A stretch of 44,672 bases of DNA, from positions 1-44,672 of the forward strand of contig NZ_JAGGPJ010000043.1 in assembly GCF_018613875.1 (NCBI RefSeq), in the 5' to 3' direction. Numbering within the stretch: the stretch's first letter is position 1; every line of letters starts with the position of its first letter. A program made the position numbers and the translations under genes. The DNA is from Arthrobacter sp. ISL-28 (GTDB lineage Bacteria > Actinomycetota > Actinomycetes > Actinomycetales > Micrococcaceae). Below are positions 40,341-44,672 of the stretch, in pieces. The notes under the pieces are model-generated. The model saw only the letters and a list, made by a program, of their open reading frames with translations. It did not search any database and was not told the origin of the DNA.

Positions 40341-41270
40341 ATGCTGATCTACTTGAGAAAGCGGATAATCTCCAGCGCACTGCCGCTGGTGGTGGTTATT
40401 GTCGGAGTTTTCGCGCTCGCACGGATGACCGGAAATCCGGCCAGCCTGTATCTGCCTCTGAACGCGACCCAGCAGATGCGCGATGATTTCACCGCACGCA
40501 ACGGCCTGGACAAGCCTCTGCTGGTGCAGATGGCGGACTACTTCGGCGGGGTGCTGAGGCTCGACTTCGGCCAGTCCCTCCGGACAGGGCAGGACGCCGC
40601 CGACATGGCGCTGCGTGCATTCCCGGCAACCTTGCAGCTGGCGGCCACCACCATGGTGCTGGCCGTGTTGCTGGCACTGATGGTGGGCTGTTGGGCGGCG
40701 CTGAAGCCGAATGGCGTTGCCGACCGCATTTCAAGTTTCGTGTCCATGGCTGCAGCTTCGATTCCTGATTTCTGGCTCGCGATCGTGGGCATCTGGGTCT
40801 TCGCCATAACCCTGGGCTGGCTCCCGACCTCCGGAGTGTCGGGGGCCGGTGCCTGGGTTCTGCCGATCGCAACCCTGCTGCTCAGGCCCTTCGGTGTCCT
40901 GGTCCAGATCGTCCGGGGATCCATGGTCTCCGCGCTGTCGGAGCCCTACATCAAACTGGCCCGCAGCCGTGGCGCGGGCGAACTGCGGGTGGTCACCCAT
41001 CACGCCCTGCGCAACGCCGCGGCTCCCGCTCTTACCGTGGCGGGCGACCTGACAGTGGGCCTGGTGAACGGTGCCGTGGTGGTGGAAACGATCTTCGGCT
41101 GGCCCGGGATCGGGAAGCTCATGATCGATTCCATCCTGCAGCGGGACTTCGCCGTGCTGCATTCCGCAGTCCTGCTTACGGCAGTGGCGATCTTTGCGTT
41201 GAACATCCTGATTGACATGGGCTACGCGCTGCTTGATGCACGTGTCCGCCCTGTCACGGTAAAGGCTTAG
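40341..41270 (+). CDS. Peptide ABC transporter permease (DppB/OppB type)
   Basis: A 309-residue membrane protein with about six helices. It starts MLIYLRKRIISSALPLVVVI and has LDKPLLVQMADYFGGVLRLDFGQSL, the coupling loop region IKLARSRGAGELRVVTHHALRNAA, and VVVETIFGWPGIGKLM, all typical of DppB. AAGAAGGA precedes the ATG. It pairs with the DppC-like permease encoded eight bases downstream. Confidence 0.92.
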   Translation: MLIYLRKRIISSALPLVVVIVGVFALARMTGNPASLYLPLNATQQMRDDFTARNGLDKPLLVQMADYFGGVLRLDFGQSLRTGQDAADMALRAFPATLQLAATTMVLAVLLALMVGCWAALKPNGVADRISSFVSMAAASIPDFWLAIVGIWVFAITLGWLPTSGVSGAGAWVLPIATLLLRPFGVLVQIVRGSMVSALSEPYIKLARSRGAGELRVVTHHALRNAAAPALTVAGDLTVGLVNGAVVVETIFGWPGIGKLMIDSILQRDFAVLHSAVLLTAVAIFALNILIDMGYALLDARVRPVTVKA

Positions 41271-41278
41271 GAGTAGCC

Positions 41279-42271
41279 ATGAAGACTTCATTGAGTGAGG
41301 CGGCGGCGGGGGACCAGCTGCCGGCTGTCGGGCAACTGCAACCCCTAAAGGATAGGAAGGACGGGAACCTCAGCCTCCTTCGCCTCCTGCTGAAGGACCG
41401 CTTTGCCACCGTGTCCGGGCTGCTCCTGGTCATCATCGGGCTGACCGCCCTCATCGGCCCTGCCCTGGTAGGCGACCTGGCAACGAAGCAGAACCTCCTT
41501 TTCGCCAATAAGGCGCCCTTCTCTCTGGCCTATGGCTGGGAGTACTTCCTGGGCAGCGATTCCTTGGGGCGAAGCATGCTCGCACGCCTCGTCGTTGCCA
41601 GCCGCACCACGTTCTCCGTGGCGCTGCCCGCCGTGGCCGTGGCCCTCGTCATCGGTTCCCTGTGGGGTGTCTGGGCGGGCTACCACCGCGGCTGGCGTGA
41701 AAACGTCTCGATGCGCATCGCCGACGTCATCATGAGCTTCCCGTCCCTGCTGCTCGCCGTCGTCGTGCTGTATGTCTTCAGCCCCAGCGCCGGAAACATA
41801 GTGCTGATCCTGGCGCTCACCCGAATCCCCATCTACCTGCGCACGGCGCGGGCCGAATCGGCGGAGCTTCAAAGCAGGACTTTTGTGGACGCTGCCCGGA
41901 CGTTCGGCGCCAAACCGAACGCCATTATCGGCCGCCATGTCATCCCCGTGGTCTTGCCGACCCTCCTCACGCTGGCCACGCTCGAATTCTGCTACGTCAT
42001 GCTGGCCGAGTCGTCCCTGAGCTTCCTCGGCATCGGCATCCAGCCGCCGGACGTCAGCTGGGGCCTCATGGTTTCGCAGGGCAGGCAGTACCTGCAGACA
42101 GCATGGTGGCTGTCGATCTTTCCCGGTGTAGCAATTGTGCTCACCACCATCGCCGCCAACGTCCTCGCTGCCTGGTTGCGCATCGCCACTGACCCGGCCC
42201 AGCGCTGGCGGCTCGCTCTTCCCCGCAGGCGCCTGATTGCCCGCATTCCAGTCAAGGAGGCAAAGCCGTGA
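41279..42271 (+). CDS. Peptide ABC transporter permease (DppC/OppC type)
   Basis: A 330-residue membrane protein with a polar N-terminus, an N-terminal helix (VSGLLLVIIGLTALIGPALV) and the family features FLGSDSLGRSMLARLV, IADVIMSFPSLLLAVVV, FVDAARTFGAKPNAIIGRHVIPVVLPTL and SSLSFLGIGIQPPDVSWG. It forms the heterodimeric channel with the DppB-like protein. Its stop overlaps the next start (GTGA). Confidence 0.92.
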   Translation: MKTSLSEAAAGDQLPAVGQLQPLKDRKDGNLSLLRLLLKDRFATVSGLLLVIIGLTALIGPALVGDLATKQNLLFANKAPFSLAYGWEYFLGSDSLGRSMLARLVVASRTTFSVALPAVAVALVIGSLWGVWAGYHRGWRENVSMRIADVIMSFPSLLLAVVVLYVFSPSAGNIVLILALTRIPIYLRTARAESAELQSRTFVDAARTFGAKPNAIIGRHVIPVVLPTLLTLATLEFCYVMLAESSLSFLGIGIQPPDVSWGLMVSQGRQYLQTAWWLSIFPGVAIVLTTIAANVLAAWLRIATDPAQRWRLALPRRRLIARIPVKEAKP

Positions 42272-43395
42272 AAACCGCTGCCCAAACCGTGCTCCCGGAA
42301 AAGTCCCGGGTCGAAAAGTCCCGGGTGCAAGATGTCGTTCTAAGTGTCAGGGACCTGGCCGTGGACATCCGGACCTACCGGGGAACTGTCCGGGCCGTCA
42401 ACGGCGTGGGCTTTGAGGCCCGCGCAGGGGAGACCCTGGCGCTGCTTGGAGAATCCGGTTGCGGAAAATCCATGACGGCAAAAGCCCTCGCCGGAATCAT
42501 GGACCCGGTCTGTGACCTGGCCGGCGGGGAAATCATCCTCAATGGAACAGACCTGGCAGCCCTGACACCCAAGGAACGGCTCAAGTTTGCCGGCCCGGAG
42601 CTTGGGATCGTCTTCCAGGACGCGCTGGCGGCCCTCAACCCCGTCTATACCGTCGGAACACAGCTCGCCGAGGCTTTCAGGATCCATGAGGGGCTCAGCG
42701 CCAAGGACGCCAAGATGCAGGCAATCGATTTGATGAAACGGGTGGGAATTCCCGAACCCGAATCCCGGGTCAATTCGTATCCCCACCAGTTCTCCGGCGG
42801 CATGCGCCAGCGCATCCTGATCGCGATGGCCGTGGCTCTGAACCCGCGCCTGCTGATAGCCGACGAACCGACCACAGCGTTAGACGTGACAGTCCAGGCG
42901 CAGATCATGCAGCTCCTGCGGAAGCTCCGGGAAGAGGGGCAGATGGCCGTAGTGCTGATCACCCACGACCTTGCGGTTGTTGCCGAGGAAGCGGATTCAG
43001 TGGCGGTGATGTACGCGGGAAATGTGGTGGAGAGCGGACCGGTTTCCCAAGTGTTCAGCGACCCGCGGCATCCCTATACCAAGGGGCTGCTCGAGTCCGT
43101 GCCGGTTCATCTGGAACGCGGCGCCCACCTGAAGTCCATTGCCGGGAGCCCCCCGGATCTCCATGACATCCCCACCGGCTGCGTCTACCAGTCCCGCTGC
43201 CCGCTCGTGCAGGAAATCTGCAGGGCCGAGCGCCCCCGGCTGCTGCCAGTGAATGAACACGCCGCCGATGCGCGGACGAGCGTCGACGACGACGCTGGCA
43301 GCGCCCTCAGCGCCAACAACGACTCCGACGCCCGGCCGCCGCTGCCGGGCCGGGTCGCAGCCTGCCACTTCAGCAAGGAGTTAAACAATGTCTGA
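42268..43395 (+). CDS. Peptide ABC transporter ATP-binding protein (DppD/OppD type)
   Basis: A 375-residue ATPase with Walker A GESGCGKSMTAKAL, Q-loop GIVFQDALAALNPVYT, signature FSGGMRQRILIAMAV, Walker B LLIADEPTTALD and switch His in LITHDLAVVAEE. The C-terminal oligopeptide/nickel domain has GCVYQSRCPLVQEIC, followed by an acidic insert rich in Asp and Ser before ACHF. The N-terminus contains a short duplication (EKSRVEKSRV) from the tandem AAAGTCCCGGGT. The start is GTG at 42268. Confidence 0.92.
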   Translation: MKTAAQTVLPEKSRVEKSRVQDVVLSVRDLAVDIRTYRGTVRAVNGVGFEARAGETLALLGESGCGKSMTAKALAGIMDPVCDLAGGEIILNGTDLAALTPKERLKFAGPELGIVFQDALAALNPVYTVGTQLAEAFRIHEGLSAKDAKMQAIDLMKRVGIPEPESRVNSYPHQFSGGMRQRILIAMAVALNPRLLIADEPTTALDVTVQAQIMQLLRKLREEGQMAVVLITHDLAVVAEEADSVAVMYAGNVVESGPVSQVFSDPRHPYTKGLLESVPVHLERGAHLKSIAGSPPDLHDIPTGCVYQSRCPLVQEICRAERPRLLPVNEHAADARTSVDDDAGSALSANNDSDARPPLPGRVAACHFSKELNNV

Positions 43396-44431
43396 GCCGC
43401 TTCTGCAGATCGATGGTTTGTGCAAGACGTTCCACGTGGCCAAGAGCGCCAGCGGCAACACCCGCCTCAAAGCCTTGGATGGGATTAGCCTGACGGTCGG
43501 CCGCGGGGAAACCCTTGGCCTCGTAGGCGAGTCGGGCTGCGGAAAATCCACGCTGGCCCGGACCCTCATGATGCTCGAGACGCCCGATGAGGGGACCGTG
43601 ACCTTTGAGGGAACGAACCCTTTCGGTCTCCGCGGCAAGGAGCTGATGAGCTGGCGGCGGAGGGTCCAGATGGTGTTCCAGGACCCGTTCGCCTCCCTGA
43701 ATGCCCGCATGAGTGCCGGCGACATCATCTCCGAACCCTGGGCCACCCACAGGAGCCTCTACCCCTCGTCGCGAGAGCGCCAGGCCCGCATGGGCGAACT
43801 GCTTCAGATGGTGGGGCTGCGCCCGTCGGACGCCCGTAAGTCGCCGCAGGAGTTTTCGGGCGGCCAGAGGCAGCGCATCGGCATTGCCCGTGCGCTGGCC
43901 CTCAACCCGGATGTCATCATCCTGGATGAACCGGTCTCGGCGCTGGATCTTTCCGTCCAGGCGCAGGTCCTCAACCTGCTGAATGACCTCCAGCAGGAGC
44001 TCGGCGTTTCCTATATCTTCATTTCCCATGACCTGACCGTGGTGCGGCATGTCGCCGACCGCGTGGCCGTGATGTACCTGGGCAGAATCATCGAAACGGG
44101 GGACACCGAGGAGGTTTTCGACCATCCACGGCACCCGTACACGGCGGCACTGATGTCGGCCTCGCCGAAGCTCGATGTCACGGGGGCGAAGCGGGACCGC
44201 ATTGTCCTGAAAGGTGAGCTGCCCTCTCCGCTGGATCCGCCGTCGGGCTGCCGTTTCCGTACCAGGTGCTGGAAAGCAAAGGACATCTGCGCCGAGGCAG
44301 CGCCCCATCGGCGGGTGACCGCTGCCGCCGATGGGGCGCTGCACTTGGCGGAATGCCACTTTCCGCTTGAAACCATTAGGGGCCTTGCCGGCGCCGCTGC
44401 GACCACAGCCGCAACAGCCACAGCCGGGTGA
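43388..44431 (+). CDS. Peptide ABC transporter ATP-binding protein (DppF/OppF type)
   Basis: A 347-residue ATPase with Walker A GESGCGKSTLARTL, Q-loop MVFQDPFASLNARM, signature FSGGQRQRIGIARAL, Walker B VIILDEPVSALDLSVQ and switch His in FISHDLTVV. The C-terminal domain GCRFRTRCWKAKDICAE matches the family and ends with an Ala/Thr-rich tail. It overlaps the dppD-like gene by eight bases and completes the importer. Confidence 0.92.
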   Translation: MSEPLLQIDGLCKTFHVAKSASGNTRLKALDGISLTVGRGETLGLVGESGCGKSTLARTLMMLETPDEGTVTFEGTNPFGLRGKELMSWRRRVQMVFQDPFASLNARMSAGDIISEPWATHRSLYPSSRERQARMGELLQMVGLRPSDARKSPQEFSGGQRQRIGIARALALNPDVIILDEPVSALDLSVQAQVLNLLNDLQQELGVSYIFISHDLTVVRHVADRVAVMYLGRIIETGDTEEVFDHPRHPYTAALMSASPKLDVTGAKRDRIVLKGELPSPLDPPSGCRFRTRCWKAKDICAEAAPHRRVTAAADGALHLAECHFPLETIRGLAGAAATTAATATAG

Positions 44432-44460
44432 CGGGTCCGGAGTGTGCGGTCACCGCCGGC
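44423..44460. terminator. Possible weak hairpin after the peptide transporter operon
   Basis: GCCGGGTGAC (44423-44432) pairs with GTCACCGCCGGC (44449-44460) with a two-base bulge and a 16-base loop. It overlaps the stop of the last transporter gene and lies between convergent genes. No strong U-tract follows. Confidence 0.4.
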
Positions 44461-44488
44461 GTGTGGTTTGTCCCCGCCCTGGCCGGTT

Positions 44489-44672
44489 CTAGCGGAAGAT
44501 GTTGTAGGGGCTCCAGCCTGTGCCGACGATGGTCCGGGTACCCCAAATGCCCTTGCTGAAGGGGTAGTGGGCCAGCCGGCCGTCGCTGAGCCGGCTCATG
44601 AGCCCGGAGCTTCCTGCCGTGAATCCGGCCACGCTGGTGATGCTGTTGACGATGGTCCAGCCGGTGCCCACC
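44489..44672 (-). CDS. C-terminal end of a probable secreted repeat protein (truncated by window edge)
   Basis: The last 60-61 residues of a gene running off the window contain two copies of a GTGW repeat: GTGWTIVNSITS and GTGWSPYNIF, with LMSRLSDGRLAHYPFSKGIW between. Repeats of the form (D)G-L-x-x-Y-x...GTGW are found in FG-GAP/tachylectin-like beta-propeller ends of secreted actinobacterial proteins, often attached to hydrolases. The catalytic part, if any, is outside the window. Confidence 0.6.
   Translation of the reverse strand, partial: VGTGWTIVNSITSVAGFTAGSSGLMSRLSDGRLAHYPFSKGIWGTRTIVGTGWSPYNIFR

Noticed and set aside
1..44672. CRISPR arrays, insertion sequences, prophage or toxin-antitoxin genes
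   Set aside because: I found no regular spacer-repeat array, no transposase or integrase motif, and no phage structural gene on either strand.

Overview
The window is high-GC DNA with short gaps, many ATGA/GTGA overlaps and GTG starts. It carries the actinobacterial cell-division and Ser/Thr-kinase cluster crgA–sortase E–pabA–pknB–pknA–pbpA–rodA–pstP–fhaB–fhaA–tRNA-Leu. Protein style and gene content suggest a soil Micrococcaceae member (Arthrobacter/Pseudarthrobacter type); this is inference, as no phylogenetic marker was compared. In related genomes this cluster lies near the chromosomal origin, so the window is probably chromosomal and origin-proximal. I see no prophage, insertion sequence, CRISPR array or plasmid gene.

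Layout. (1) 1-4.9 kb: a C4-dicarboxylate/tartrate module on the minus strand: DctA symporter, a TtuC/DmlA-type decarboxylating dehydrogenase, a LysR regulator and two tiny hydrophobic ORFs. A perfect 2x21-bp inverted repeat sits between lysR and the dehydrogenase. (2) 5-13 kb: a minus-strand operon that fits complete trans-4-hydroxy-L-proline catabolism: polar amino-acid ABC importer (SBP, permease, ATPase), D-hydroxyproline oxidoreductase, DapA-like deaminase, proline-racemase-family epimerase with an unusual Ser/Cys catalytic pair, and a semialdehyde dehydrogenase. Its last gene, a short-chain dehydrogenase, is broken by a frameshift and an internal deletion. (3) 13.2-18.3 kb: a beta-alanine/malonate-semialdehyde type module: MmsA-like dehydrogenase, PucR regulator and class III aminotransferase, with strong hairpin terminators. 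(4) 18.3-19.7 kb: a GntR/FCD regulator translationally coupled to an SDR-fold protein that lacks the catalytic Tyr-Lys pair. A motif upstream of gntR recurs in the hydroxyproline operon promoter. (5) 20-23.5 kb: an SsuBC-type importer without its binding protein plus an NtaA/DmoA-type flavin monooxygenase, probably for organosulfur scavenging.

(6) 23.5-37.4 kb: housekeeping genes: a small unknown protein, Nudix hydrolase, 3-methyladenine glycosylase I, CrgA, sortase E, a 56-aa membrane protein, PabA/TrpG, then the fhaA-to-pknB operon that couples peptidoglycan synthesis (SEDS protein plus PBP) to phosphosignalling (two PASTA kinases, a PP2C phosphatase, two FHA readers). tRNA-Leu(CAG) with a textbook terminator closes this part. 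(7) 37.5-44.7 kb: a D-2-hydroxyacid dehydrogenase divergent from a complete five-gene dipeptide/oligopeptide ABC importer, then the C-terminal end of a probable secreted repeat protein.

No wholly new defence or mobile system is evident. The most useful leads are the Ser/Cys epimerase in a full hydroxyproline operon, its possible control by the distant GntR protein, the long palindrome before the tartrate dehydrogenase, the broken SDR, and the 15-codon ORF coupled to the monooxygenase.
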